A DNA stretch of 64,000 nucleotides, taken from Histidinibacterium aquaticum. Its GTDB lineage: Bacteria > Pseudomonadota > Alphaproteobacteria > Rhodobacterales > Rhodobacteraceae. How positions within the stretch are numbered: the first letter of the stretch is position 1; the number at the start of each line of letters is the position of its first letter. The position numbers were made by a program, and so were the translations under genes. Shown piece by piece: positions 47,772 through 55,921 of this stretch. The DNA is taken from assembly GCF_008710275.1 (NCBI RefSeq), contig NZ_VYQE01000002.1:669522-733521 (forward strand). The letters are read 5' to 3'. Below the pieces are notes generated by a model, which was not told where the DNA came from, ran no database searches, and was given only the letters and a program-made list of their open reading frames with translations.

Positions 47772-48929
47772 ATGACCGTCGTACCCGTGACATCCGCCGA
47801 TCTCGATGCAGCCGAGGTCTCGTGGTTCGCCGCCCTGTGTTCCGACGACTACCGGAAGCTCGGCGTGCCGGAGGGCGACCTGCGCTCGTCCTTCGAACAT
47901 TGCCGCGACATCACCCTGACGGCGGAGAAGCAGGGCTTCCGCAACATTCTCTGCCCCTCCTCGTACCAGGTCGGCCAGGACACGCTCTCATTCGTCGCCG
48001 GCATGGCGCCCCTGACCGAGAGCATCAACATGCTGGGCGCGATCCGCTGCGGCGAGATGCAGCCGATCATGCTGGCGCGCACCGTCGCCACGCTGGACCA
48101 CATGCTCAAGGGTCGGCTGACTCTCAACGTCATTTCCTCTGACTTCCCCGGCGAGAAGGCCGACAGCGCCTACCGCTACCAGCGCTCGCGCGAAGTGGTG
48201 GAGATCCTCAAGCAGGCCTGGACGCAGGACGAGATCAACTACACCGGCGAAATCTATGATTTCAAAGGTCTTTGGACCGATCCCGCCAAGCCCTACCAGC
48301 AGAACGGCGGCCCGCTGCTCTACTTCGGCGGCTACAGCCCCCACGCGCTGGAGCTTTGCGGCCAGCACTGCGACGTCTACCTGATGTGGCCCGAGCCCGA
48401 GGAACAGCTCGCGCAGCGCATGAAGGACGTCCATCAGGTTGCTGAAAAGTATGGAAGAACGCTGGACTACGGCCTGCGCGTTCATACCATTGTCCGCGAC
48501 ACCGAGGCCGAGGCCAAGGAATATGCCGAGTACCTGGTGAGCGAACTCGACGACGAGCTGGGCACGCTGATCCGCGAGCGCGCGCACGACGCCTCCTCGC
48601 TCGGTGTCAGCCACCAGGCCCGTGCCCGCGAACTCGCCGACCAGTACGGCTATGTCGAGCCGCACCTCTGGACCGGCGTCGGCCGCGCCCGCTCGGGCTG
48701 CGGGGCGGCGCTCGTGGGCTCGACCGACCAGGTCCTCAGCAAGATCGAAAACTACAAGAAGATGGGCATCCGCGCCTTCATCTTCTCGGGCTATCCCCAT
48801 ATCGACGAGGCCGAGCATTTCGGGAGCCGCGTGCTTCCGGAGTTGAAAACCTGCTCGCTGCCCCATGTCTACGACCGGGTGCCCTCGGGCACGCCCGTCA
48901 CCCCTCTCGGTAACGGAGAACGCAAGTAA
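47772..48929 (+). CDS. LLM-class FMN-dependent monooxygenase, candidate sulfoquinovose monooxygenase (SmoC-like)
   Basis: The 385-residue protein is a bacterial luciferase-like monooxygenase of the SsuD type: LTAEKQGFRNILCPSSYQVGQDTLSF, ARTVATLDHMLKGRLTLNVISSDFPGE, and YRYQRSREVVEILKQAWTQDEINYTGEIYDFKG. Such enzymes use reduced FMN and oxygen, and SsuD and SmoC cleave carbon-sulfur bonds of sulfonates. The next two genes encode an aldo-keto reductase and a flavin reductase, the same trio as the Agrobacterium smo genes, in which SmoC turns sulfoquinovose into 6-oxo-glucose and sulfite. The family is seen in sequence; the substrate is inferred from context. The start ATG at 47772 has AGAGGGA upstream. 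Other sulfonates remain possible. Confidence 0.82.
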   Translation: MTVVPVTSADLDAAEVSWFAALCSDDYRKLGVPEGDLRSSFEHCRDITLTAEKQGFRNILCPSSYQVGQDTLSFVAGMAPLTESINMLGAIRCGEMQPIMLARTVATLDHMLKGRLTLNVISSDFPGEKADSAYRYQRSREVVEILKQAWTQDEINYTGEIYDFKGLWTDPAKPYQQNGGPLLYFGGYSPHALELCGQHCDVYLMWPEPEEQLAQRMKDVHQVAEKYGRTLDYGLRVHTIVRDTEAEAKEYAEYLVSELDDELGTLIRERAHDASSLGVSHQARARELADQYGYVEPHLWTGVGRARSGCGAALVGSTDQVLSKIENYKKMGIRAFIFSGYPHIDEAEHFGSRVLPELKTCSLPHVYDRVPSGTPVTPLGNGERK

Positions 48930-49814
48930 ATGAACCGCGTGCGGATCACCGACGACCTCGACTTTTCCCGCATCGTCTACGGCATGTGGCGGCTGGGCGA
49001 CGACAGTGACACCAGCCCCGAGACCGTGCGCGACAAGATCGCGGGCTGTCTCGACCAGGGCATCACCACCATGGACCAGGCCGACATCTACGGCGGTTAC
49101 ATGGCGGAGGAGATTCTCGGCAACGCGCTCACGCCCGAGCTGCGCAACCGGATCGAGGTCGTGACCAAGTGCGACATCGTGATCGACGCGGGCCGCCACG
49201 CCGGTGCCCGGGTCAAGCACTACGACACCTCGCGGGCCCATATCGAAGGCTCGGTCGACGCCTCGCTGAGGCTCATGGGCCTCGATGCCATCGACCTGCT
49301 GCTGATCCACCGGCCCGACCCTCTGATGGACCACCACGAGACCGGGCGCGCGCTCGACGATCTGGTCCGTGCCGGCAAGGTCCGCGCCGTGGGCGTGTCG
49401 AACTTCCGGCCCTGGGACTGGGAGCTGCTGCAGTCGGCGATGGAGACCTCTCTGGTGACCAACCAGATCGAGCTGAGCCTCGCCGCGCACGAGCCCTTCA
49501 CCAACGGCGACCTGGCCTTCCACCAGCGCCACGGTCACCCGATCATGGCCTGGTCGCCCCTCGGCGGCGGCAGCCTGATGACCGGTGACGGGCCCGTCGC
49601 CACCATTCTCGACCGCGTGGCGGGAGAGCAAGGCGTCGACCGTGCCGCGGTCGCGACGGCCTGGCTGCTCGCTCATCCCGCCGGCATCCTGCCCGTCATG
49701 GGCACCAACAACATCAACCGCATCAAGAGCTTGTCGGACGCCCTGAAGGTGGACATGGACCGCCAGACCTGGTTCCAGCTCTACGAAGCTGCACTGGGGC
49801 GCGAGGTCGCCTGA
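48930..49814 (+). CDS. aldo/keto reductase, candidate 6-oxo-glucose reductase (SmoB-like)
   Basis: The 294-residue barrel enzyme has the AKR marks: RIVYGMWRLGDDSDTSPETV, MDQADIYGGYMAEEILG with the catalytic Asp and Tyr, the lysine in VVTKCDI, LLLIHRPDPLMD with the active-site His, and VGVSNFRPWDWELL. A cofactor-binding C-terminus ends MGTNNINRIKSLSDALKVDMDRQTWF. It starts immediately after the monooxygenase stop and is followed by the flavin reductase. In the SMO pathway the AKR SmoB reduces 6-oxo-glucose to glucose with NADPH, and several segments here (GMWR.GDD, ARVKHYDT, SNFRPWD) resemble that protein as I remember it. General AKR is certain; the specific substrate is inferred. Confidence 0.85.
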   Translation: MNRVRITDDLDFSRIVYGMWRLGDDSDTSPETVRDKIAGCLDQGITTMDQADIYGGYMAEEILGNALTPELRNRIEVVTKCDIVIDAGRHAGARVKHYDTSRAHIEGSVDASLRLMGLDAIDLLLIHRPDPLMDHHETGRALDDLVRAGKVRAVGVSNFRPWDWELLQSAMETSLVTNQIELSLAAHEPFTNGDLAFHQRHGHPIMAWSPLGGGSLMTGDGPVATILDRVAGEQGVDRAAVATAWLLAHPAGILPVMGTNNINRIKSLSDALKVDMDRQTWFQLYEAALGREVA

Positions 49815-49834
49815 TGGACGGAGGGCTGCACGCG

Positions 49835-50320
49835 ATGGCCGATATCGACCCAACCGTGGATGCCCGCGCCTTTCGCGATGCCCTCGGCTCCTTCGCGACC
49901 GGGGTGACCGTCGTGACCGCCCGGGGCGAGGAGGGCCCCGTCGGGATCACGGCCAACAGCTTCGCCAGCGTCAGCCTCGATCCGCCGCTCGTGCTCTGGT
50001 CGCCGGCCAAGCAGTCAAGCCGCTTCCCCGCCTTCCGGGCGGCGGAACACTACGCGATCCATGTTCTTGGCGCCCACCAGCAGGGCATCTGCGACGGCTT
50101 CGTCCGCGCGCGCGATGCCTTCGAGGGTACCGACTGGACCGAGAGCCCGGAGGGCGTTCCGCTCCTGCCCGGCTGCCTCGCGCGCTTCGAGTGCCGATTG
50201 GAGGCGGCACACGACGCGGGCGATCACGTCATACTCGTGGGGCGCGTCCTGCGCGCGGCCCACGGGACCGGCGAGCCGCTCCTGTTCCAGGGCGGCCGCT
50301 TCGCACAGTTCGGGGGTTGA
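49835..50320 (+). CDS. flavin reductase family protein, candidate SmoA-like partner of the monooxygenase
   Basis: The 161-residue protein has the flavin reductase-like FMN-binding fold: FRDALGSFATGVTVVTARGEEGPVGITANSFASVSLDPPLVLWSPAKQSSRF, HYAIHVLGAHQQGICDGF, and a C-terminal GDHVILVGRVLRAAHGTGEPLLFQGGRFAQFGG. It supplies reduced FMN to a two-component monooxygenase, most likely the one two genes upstream. An ATG at 49814 overlaps the previous stop, but the strong site GGAGGG at 49820-49825 lies inside that version and is placed 9 bases before the ATG at 49835, which I take as the start. Confidence 0.88.
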   Translation: MADIDPTVDARAFRDALGSFATGVTVVTARGEEGPVGITANSFASVSLDPPLVLWSPAKQSSRFPAFRAAEHYAIHVLGAHQQGICDGFVRARDAFEGTDWTESPEGVPLLPGCLARFECRLEAAHDAGDHVILVGRVLRAAHGTGEPLLFQGGRFAQFGG

Positions 50321-50398
50321 TCCCGCCCCCACGGCGATAAACGCTGAAGTTTCACGGGACGACGCCGGCACGCCGGCGCGGGATCAGGGAGGAGGCCC

Positions 50399-50995
50399 AT
50401 GCGGGCGTTGTTGGGAGTGCTGTGGCCGCTCGAGCGGCTGAACAGCGGCCTCTTGGCCGTCGGGCGGATCATTGCCGTGATCGCCCTCGCGGTCATGGTC
50501 TGCCTGATCCTGGGTCAGGTCTTCTTCCGTTACGTGCTGAACGACGCGCCCAACTGGACCGAGGAGGGCGCGCGCTTCGGGATGATCTGGCTCGTCGGCC
50601 TCATGGCCCCGCTTGCCTATCGCCAGGGGGGCTTCGTCGCCATCGACATGCTGGAACGCGCCCTGCCCGGCCGCGCCGCCGGTCTGCTGACCCTGGTGCT
50701 TCTTGCGATCTCGGCCTGGGTGCTGCTGATCCTCTGGGACAAGGGTCTCAACAACCACGTCGACAGCCTGTCGGGCCGAGGATGCTCGTCCAGCCTGCGC
50801 TGGCCCTTCGGGATCGAGATAGGCAAATGCGGCAACCGGTTTCAGAACAGCTACCAGTACGCGGGGCTCTGGGTCGGGGTGAACCTGCTGATCCTTGTGA
50901 ACGTCGAGCTCATCCTGCGCCAGATCGTGACGCTGCTGGGCGGCGGCGACAAGCTGCGCGACCTCACAACCACCGACATGGCCGGAGCCGAGTGA
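50399..50995 (+). CDS. TRAP transporter small permease (DctQ type)
   Basis: The 198-residue protein has four membrane helices (about 20-45, 58-78, 92-115 and 150-175) and the DctQ pattern VFFRYVLNDAPNWTEEGARFGMIWLVGLMAPLAYRQGGFVAIDML. Between helices 3 and 4 it has an unusually long polar loop with two cysteines (SLSGRGCSSSLRWPFGIEIGKCGNRFQNS). A weak hairpin (50363-50378) lies in the 78-base gap after the flavin reductase, followed by GGGAGGAGG before the ATG. It works with the next two genes as a three-part importer. Confidence 0.9.
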   Translation: MRALLGVLWPLERLNSGLLAVGRIIAVIALAVMVCLILGQVFFRYVLNDAPNWTEEGARFGMIWLVGLMAPLAYRQGGFVAIDMLERALPGRAAGLLTLVLLAISAWVLLILWDKGLNNHVDSLSGRGCSSSLRWPFGIEIGKCGNRFQNSYQYAGLWVGVNLLILVNVELILRQIVTLLGGGDKLRDLTTTDMAGAE

Positions 50996-50996
50996 G

Positions 50997-52469
50997 ATGC
51001 TGATCTGGTTCCTGCCCCTCTTCCTGGTGCTGATCCTGGTGGGCCTGCCCGTCGTCTTCGCCCTTCTGGCGGCGCCCTTCGCGCTGCTCGTGGCCGACGA
51101 CCAGGCGCGCCAGCTCTCGGTGCTCTACCGCAACCTCTACACCGGCATGGACAGCTTCCCGCTGATGGCGCTGCCCTTCTTCATGCTGGCCGGCGAGATC
51201 ATGAACCGGGGCGGCATCACGACCCGGCTCGTGGAGTTCAGCCAGGCCTTCATGGGCCACCTCCGCGGCGGCCTCGCCCACGTCAACATCCTGAGCTCCA
51301 TGCTCTTCGCCGGTCTCTCGGGTTCGGCGGTGGCGGATACCTCCGCACTCGGCTCGACACTGATCCCGGCGATGGAGAAGAACGGCTACACCCGCCGCTT
51401 CGCCGCCGCGGTGACGGCGGCCTCCTCGGTCATCGGGCCGATCATCCCGCCCTCGGGCATCATGATCATCTACGCCTACGTCATGGGCGAGAGCGTCGCC
51501 GCGCTCTTCCTCGCGGGCATCGTGCCGGGCGTCATGGTCGGTGCGGGACTGATGGTCATGGTCCGGCTGCTCGCAGACCGATACGACCTGCCGAAGGCCG
51601 AGCGCATCGTCCACGCGAACCAGCAGATCAGCGGCCTAGAGTACTGGGTGAGCTTCGTGCTGCTGCGGCTCAATCTCGGCGGCCTGCTGACGGTGATCCT
51701 GAACGCCGCCCTGCCCGACAGCATCAACCCCTGGATCAACTTCGCCGTGGCGCTGCTGGTCGCGCACATGCTGCTGCTGGCCTATCGCAAGCGGGTGAGC
51801 CACGACTTCCGCGTCATCTGCAAGAAGGCGGTCGCCCCCCTGCAGACACCGATCATCATCCTCGGCGGCATCCTGATCGGCGTCTTCACCCCGACCGAGG
51901 CCTCCGCCATCGCCGTCGCCTACGCGCTCATCGTGAGCTTCTTCGTCCTGCGCTCCATGCGCCTGCGCGACCTGACGGGCGTTCTCAGCCGCTCGGCGCT
52001 TGCGACTTCCGCCGTGCTGCTGCTCGTGGGCGCGGCGGTGAGCTTCAAGACGGTCGTCTCGCTGTCCTACGCGCCGCAGATCCTCACGGACGCGATCCTC
52101 GGCCTTTCCGAGAACCCGCTGATCCTGCTCTTCCTGATCAACGTGCTGCTCTTCGTCGTCGGCATGTTCCTCGACGCGGGACCCGCGATCATCATTCTCG
52201 GCCCGATCCTCGGTCCCATCTTCACCGAGCTCGGCGTGCACCCGGTCCACTTCGCCATCATCATGTCGGTGAACCTGACTGTCGGTCTCGCGACGCCGCC
52301 CATGGGGCTGGTACTCTTCGTGGCCTCGACGGTCAGTCGCGAGAAGGTGGAGACCATCGCCAAGGCGATCCTGCCCTTCCTCGCGGTGGAGATCTTCGTG
52401 ATCTTCCTCGTCACCTACTTCCCCGCCTTTTCCATGACGATCCCGCGTCTCACCGGGTTCGTCCAATGA
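50997..52469 (+). CDS. TRAP transporter large permease (DctM type)
   Basis: The 490-residue, 12-helix-type protein is the ion-driven translocator of the TRAP system. Characteristic parts are GMDSFPLMALPFFMLAGEIMNRGGI, LFAGLSGSAVADTSALGSTLIPAM, AASSVIGPIIPPSGIMIIYAYVMGESV and a C-terminal NLTVGLATPPMGLVLFVASTVSREKVE. It is somewhat longer than typical DctM (about 425-430) owing to a polar segment near residues 195-260. It begins 1 base after the dctQ-like stop. Confidence 0.93.
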   Translation: MLIWFLPLFLVLILVGLPVVFALLAAPFALLVADDQARQLSVLYRNLYTGMDSFPLMALPFFMLAGEIMNRGGITTRLVEFSQAFMGHLRGGLAHVNILSSMLFAGLSGSAVADTSALGSTLIPAMEKNGYTRRFAAAVTAASSVIGPIIPPSGIMIIYAYVMGESVAALFLAGIVPGVMVGAGLMVMVRLLADRYDLPKAERIVHANQQISGLEYWVSFVLLRLNLGGLLTVILNAALPDSINPWINFAVALLVAHMLLLAYRKRVSHDFRVICKKAVAPLQTPIIILGGILIGVFTPTEASAIAVAYALIVSFFVLRSMRLRDLTGVLSRSALATSAVLLLVGAAVSFKTVVSLSYAPQILTDAILGLSENPLILLFLINVLLFVVGMFLDAGPAIIILGPILGPIFTELGVHPVHFAIIMSVNLTVGLATPPMGLVLFVASTVSREKVETIAKAILPFLAVEIFVIFLVTYFPAFSMTIPRLTGFVQ

Positions 52470-52492
52470 CCACCAGCAACAGGGAGAGAAAC

Positions 52493-53548
52493 ATGCTGAA
52501 CGGTCTCAAGACGGCGGCGCTCGCCGCGCTCGTCGCGGGCAGCGCGAGCCTCGCCACCGCGCAGGAATACACGCTGCGCGCCACCGCCAACTCCAACGAG
52601 AACGACGAGGACTACGACGGTCTCGTGGTCTTCAAGAACTACGTCGAACAGGCCTCCAACGGCGCCATCGAGGTCGAACTCTTCATCGGCACCCAGCTCT
52701 GCTCCACCGGCGCGGAGTGCCTCGAGGGCGTCTCCGAAGGCTCGATCGACATCTACATCTCCACCTCCGGCGGCGCGGCGGGGATCTTCCCCTACGTGCA
52801 GGTTCTCGACCTGCCCTACGTCATGACCTCCGACCGCGTGGCCGAGGCCGTGCTCTCCGGTGACTTCGTCCGCACCATGCGCGACATGGCGCTTGAGGAC
52901 TCCGGCGACACCGTGCGGCTCATGACCATCGGCAACACTGGCGGCTGGCGCAACTTCGCCAACACCCAGGGCACGGTGGAAGTCCCCTCCGACCTCGAAG
53001 GCATGAAGATCCGCACCGTGGTCGCCGACCTGCCGCAGGAGCTGGTCTCGACCCTGGGCGCCTCGCCCACGCCGATCCCGTGGCCCGAGCTCTTCACCTC
53101 GCTGCAGACCGGCGTGGTCGAAGGCTCGAAGAACGGCATCACCGACATCATGGGCATGAAGTTCCCCGATGCGGGCCTGCAGTACCTCACGCTCGACGGC
53201 CACGCCTACATGGGCGCCCTGTGGTGGATGAACAACGAGACGTTCATGTCCATGCCCGAGGACCTGCGCCGCGTCGTCGTGGACGGCTTCTACCAGCTCC
53301 AGCAGGCCACTTTCGCCTCGCCGAAGCGCAAGTCGATCCAGGCCTACCAGGACTTTGCCGAGGCCGGCGGTGAGATCTACGTGCCCACGCCAGAGCAGAT
53401 GCAGACCTGGGCCGAGGCCGCAGCTCCCGTTCAGGACTGGTTCCGCGAGAACGTCGACGGCGGCCCGGAGATTCTCGACGCCATGCTCGCCGCGGTCGAA
53501 GAGGCCGAGGCCGACATGGAAAGCGACTACGAGGCCGACCTCAACTGA
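52493..53548 (+). CDS. TRAP transporter solute-binding protein (DctP type)
   Basis: The 351-residue periplasmic protein has a signal peptide (MLNGLKTAALAALVAGSASLATAQE) and DctP-family features: LEGVSEGSIDIYISTSGGAAGIFPYVQVLDLPYVM, a conserved arginine segment GMKIRTVVADLPQELVSTLGASPTPIPWPELFTSLQTGVVEGSKNGI, and LQYLTLDGHAYMGALWWMNNETF. Charged and aromatic residues in the cleft would suit an acidic sugar. The start is the ATG at 52493 with AGGGAGAG; an ATG overlapping the dctM-like stop at 52466 lacks a ribosome site and would bury the signal peptide. Its position in the putative sulfoquinovose operon makes sulfoquinovose or its glycerol glycoside a candidate ligand, which is inference. Confidence 0.92.
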   Translation: MLNGLKTAALAALVAGSASLATAQEYTLRATANSNENDEDYDGLVVFKNYVEQASNGAIEVELFIGTQLCSTGAECLEGVSEGSIDIYISTSGGAAGIFPYVQVLDLPYVMTSDRVAEAVLSGDFVRTMRDMALEDSGDTVRLMTIGNTGGWRNFANTQGTVEVPSDLEGMKIRTVVADLPQELVSTLGASPTPIPWPELFTSLQTGVVEGSKNGITDIMGMKFPDAGLQYLTLDGHAYMGALWWMNNETFMSMPEDLRRVVVDGFYQLQQATFASPKRKSIQAYQDFAEAGGEIYVPTPEQMQTWAEAAAPVQDWFRENVDGGPEILDAMLAAVEEAEADMESDYEADLN

Positions 53549-53569
53549 TCCCCGGCTCCGGCCGGATCG

Positions 53570-53600
53570 CGGGCGCCCCTCGGGGCGCCCGTTCTCGTTT
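53570..53600 (+). terminator. rho-independent terminator after the TRAP operon
   Basis: GGGCGCCCC, a two-base loop and GGGGCGCCC (53571-53590, extended by one C-G pair) are followed by TTCTCGTTT. It closes the monooxygenase/TRAP operon 21 bases past the last stop. Confidence 0.88.
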
Positions 53601-53675
53601 CCGGGAAATGACGGCCCCGGGATTTGCCTTCCGCCGCCCTCATGACGCCACGAAGTCGCGGCAGGCTCCCGTGCC

Positions 53676-54014
53676 ATGACCCCACTGCGTCCCCTCGCCC
53701 TGCTCTTGGCCGCCGGCCTCGCCACCTCGGCGCCGGCCGCCGCGCAGGACCTGCGCAGCGCCTTCTATTCCCTGCCCCGTGCGGACCGCATCGCCCTGCA
53801 GGAAGCCCTGGGGGAAACCGACCTATACGCGGCGACGATCGACGGGCTCTGGGGGCCGTCCACCGCCGAGGCCGTGGAGGCGGCGCAGGACAGCCTCGCC
53901 TGGCCCGGTTACCTGCGCCGCGCCCGGGACGAGGGCGAGACCAACGAGATCGCGATCCTGCTCGACTACGCGCGCTCGCGACGCCTCGCCGCGAGCCTGC
54001 CGACACTCCGCTGA
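53676..54014 (+). CDS. small exported protein with peptidoglycan-binding-like motif
   Basis: The 112-residue protein has a signal peptide (MTPLRPLALLLAAGLATSAPAAAQD, cleavage near residue 24) and a short helical domain containing LQEALGETDLYAATIDGLWGPSTAEAVEAAQ. That pattern resembles the PG_binding_1 repeat, in which IDGxxGPxTxxA is typical. It is probably periplasmic. It converges with the Sel1-repeat gene, 6 bases away. Function otherwise unknown. Confidence 0.75.
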   Translation: MTPLRPLALLLAAGLATSAPAAAQDLRSAFYSLPRADRIALQEALGETDLYAATIDGLWGPSTAEAVEAAQDSLAWPGYLRRARDEGETNEIAILLDYARSRRLAASLPTLR

Positions 54015-54020
54015 TCGCTC

Positions 54021-54536
54021 CTAGCGGAAGGGATACATCCAGACGCGGTAGTCCTCGACCAGCCGCTCCGCCCGCGCCCGTTCCTCGTCGGTGAGCCGCG
54101 GCGTGATCTGCTCCAGCGAGTCCAGCGCGTCCTCGTCCCCGCCGATGGCAGAGAGGGCGTACCAGAGGTAGGCCCGCACCATGTCCGGCGCGGGGATGCC
54201 CCGGCCCACCTCGTAGTACCAGCCCAGGCCGGACTGCGCCCCTGGATGGCCCTTCATCGAGGAGCGCAGGTACCAGTCGAAGGCCCGCTCGTCGTCGCGC
54301 TCCACGCCGAGGCCCATGGCATACATCACGCCGATCAATTCCTCGGCGTCGGCGTTGCCCGACCGGGCGAGCGGCCGAAAGACCTCCATCGCCGCGTCGA
54401 AGTCGCCCGCCTCCATCAGGTCCCGCCCCTCCTCGACCGTCGGAGTCTGCGCCATCGAAGGGGTTGAGCCCAGGGCCCAAACTGCCACAATCGCCGAAAG
54501 GCCCAGGGGGAGGAGGTGCCGGAATGAAGCTGTCAT
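54021..54536 (-). CDS. exported Sel1/TPR repeat protein
   Basis: The 171-residue protein has a signal peptide (MTASFRHLLPLGLSAIVAVWALGSTPSMAQ) and Sel1-like repeats: GRDLMEAGDFDAAMEVFRPLARSGNADAEELIGVMYAMGLGVERDDERAFDWYLRSSMKGHPGAQSGLGWYYEVGRGI. Such repeats mediate protein contacts. I use the ATG at 54536, preceded by AAGGAGA; an ATG six codons earlier is possible. The 5' end overlaps, head to head, the first codons of the cytochrome c peroxidase gene at 54524. Confidence 0.82.
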   Translation of the reverse strand: MTASFRHLLPLGLSAIVAVWALGSTPSMAQTPTVEEGRDLMEAGDFDAAMEVFRPLARSGNADAEELIGVMYAMGLGVERDDERAFDWYLRSSMKGHPGAQSGLGWYYEVGRGIPAPDMVRAYLWYALSAIGGDEDALDSLEQITPRLTDEERARAERLVEDYRVWMYPFR

Positions 54537-55834
54537 GGGCGGTCTCCTTGGCAATCGTCTTCGCGGCGCCGCTTTCCGCCGACCCGCTCGGGCCGGAGGA
54601 TTTCATCGCGGTCGACCCGGCGCAAGCGGAGCTCGGGCAGCTGCTCTTCTACGACAAGATTCTCTCGGGCAACCGCAACATCTCCTGCGGGACCTGCCAC
54701 CACCACGAGTTCGGCGGCAGCGACGGCCTGTCCCTCGGGATCGGCGAAGGTGGCGAGGGTCTCGGCCCCGCGCGCAGGCCCGGCACCGGCGACGCGGCGA
54801 TCCCGAAGCGCATCCCGCGCAATGCCTCGGCGCTCTGGAACCTCGGCCACGCCTCCGTCGACACCCTCTTTCACGATGGCCGCCTCTCGGTCTCCGACCG
54901 CTTCGGGAACGGCTTCGACAGCCCGGCAGAGGAATGGCTGCCCGAGGGCCTCGACCACGTTCTCGCGGCTCAGGCGCTCTTCCCCATGACCTCGCAGTTC
55001 GAGATGGCGGGCAACCCCGGCGAGAACGAGATTGCCGTGCTGATCCATGACCGGATCGACCGGGCCTGGCCGGTGCTGGCGAAGCGGGTGCGGACGATCC
55101 CCGAATACGGAGAAATGTTCGTCAAGGCCTTCGACCATATCGACCGCGCCGACGAAGTGACCATCGTCGAGATCGGCAACGCCCTGGGCGCCTTCATCGC
55201 CTCCGAGTGGCAGAGCTACGACAGCCCCTACGACGCCTGGTTAGCGGAGGGCACGGCCCTGCCCGAGGCCGCGGAGCGCGGACGGCAGCTCTTCTTCGGC
55301 TCCGCCCGCTGCGCGACCTGTCACTCCGGCCCGCTCTTCACCGACCAGGACTTCCATGCGCTCGGCCTCCCCGCCTTCGGCCCCGGCCGGACCCGGCGCT
55401 TCGATCCCATGCCCCGCGACGTGGGCCGCATGGGGGAGACCGACCGGCTGGAGGATGCCTATGCCTTCCGCACGCCTTCGCTCCGCAACGTCGCGCTGAC
55501 CGCGCCCTACGGGCACAACGGGGCCTATCCGACGCTCGAGGAGATGATCCGTCACCACAGCGACCCGGAAACGGGCCGGGACCGGTGGCGCCCCGAGATG
55601 GCGAAACTGCCCGAAGTGCCTTGGCTCGCCGCCGGAGACTTCGCGATCCGCGAGGACCGGTTCGAGATGGCCCGACAGGCACGCGCCGTGGAGCTGCGGG
55701 GCCTCGCCCTCAGCGCGACCGAGATCTCCGACCTAGTCGCTTTTCTCGAAGCCCTGACCGGTGAAACGGCGCAGGACCGCCCCCTCGGCGTCCCCGACCG
55801 CGTCCCGAGCGGCCTCCCCGTCGACCGCCCGTAG
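54524..55834 (+). CDS. di-haem cytochrome c peroxidase/MauG family protein
   Basis: The 436-residue periplasmic protein has a signal peptide (MKLSWAVSLAIVFAAPLSADP) and two haem c attachment motifs, CGTCH at 55-59 and CATCH at 263-267, in the contexts ISCGTCHHHEFGGSDGLSLGIG and ARCATCHSGPLFTDQDFHALGLP. The C-terminal RTPSLRNVALTAPYGHNGAYPTLEEMIRHH is typical of the CCP/MauG family. It reduces peroxide with electrons from cytochromes, or modifies a partner protein as MauG does. The start ATG at 54524 has GGGGGAGGAGG upstream. Its TAG stop is the second to fourth base of a palindromic repeat. Confidence 0.92.
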   Translation: MKLSWAVSLAIVFAAPLSADPLGPEDFIAVDPAQAELGQLLFYDKILSGNRNISCGTCHHHEFGGSDGLSLGIGEGGEGLGPARRPGTGDAAIPKRIPRNASALWNLGHASVDTLFHDGRLSVSDRFGNGFDSPAEEWLPEGLDHVLAAQALFPMTSQFEMAGNPGENEIAVLIHDRIDRAWPVLAKRVRTIPEYGEMFVKAFDHIDRADEVTIVEIGNALGAFIASEWQSYDSPYDAWLAEGTALPEAAERGRQLFFGSARCATCHSGPLFTDQDFHALGLPAFGPGRTRRFDPMPRDVGRMGETDRLEDAYAFRTPSLRNVALTAPYGHNGAYPTLEEMIRHHSDPETGRDRWRPEMAKLPEVPWLAAGDFAIREDRFEMARQARAVELRGLALSATEISDLVAFLEALTGETAQDRPLGVPDRVPSGLPVDRP

Positions 55835-55901
55835 GGTGGGTTTCCAACCCACCGCCTCCCAACCGAAGCCGCCGCCCCGTAGGGTGGGTTTCCAACCCAC
55901 C
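55831..55901. repeat. pair of REP-like palindromes, 48-base period
   Basis: Two copies of a 23-base unit (55831-55853 and 55879-55901) each contain the hairpin GGTGGGTTTCCAACCCACC with an 8-base stem and 3-base loop, preceded by GTAG. The start-to-start distance is 48 bases, the same as in the pair at 60912-60982. The first unit supplies the stop codon of the cytochrome gene. The pair fills the gap to the convergent glycerate kinase and may act as a terminator. Confidence 0.9.
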
Positions 55902-55921
55902 ACCGTCACCAAAGCTGCCGC

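Noticed and set aside
53549-53675. Hairpin at 53570-53600 considered as part of a repeat family
   Set aside because: It lacks the core of the mosaic element and has the form of an ordinary terminator after the TRAP operon.
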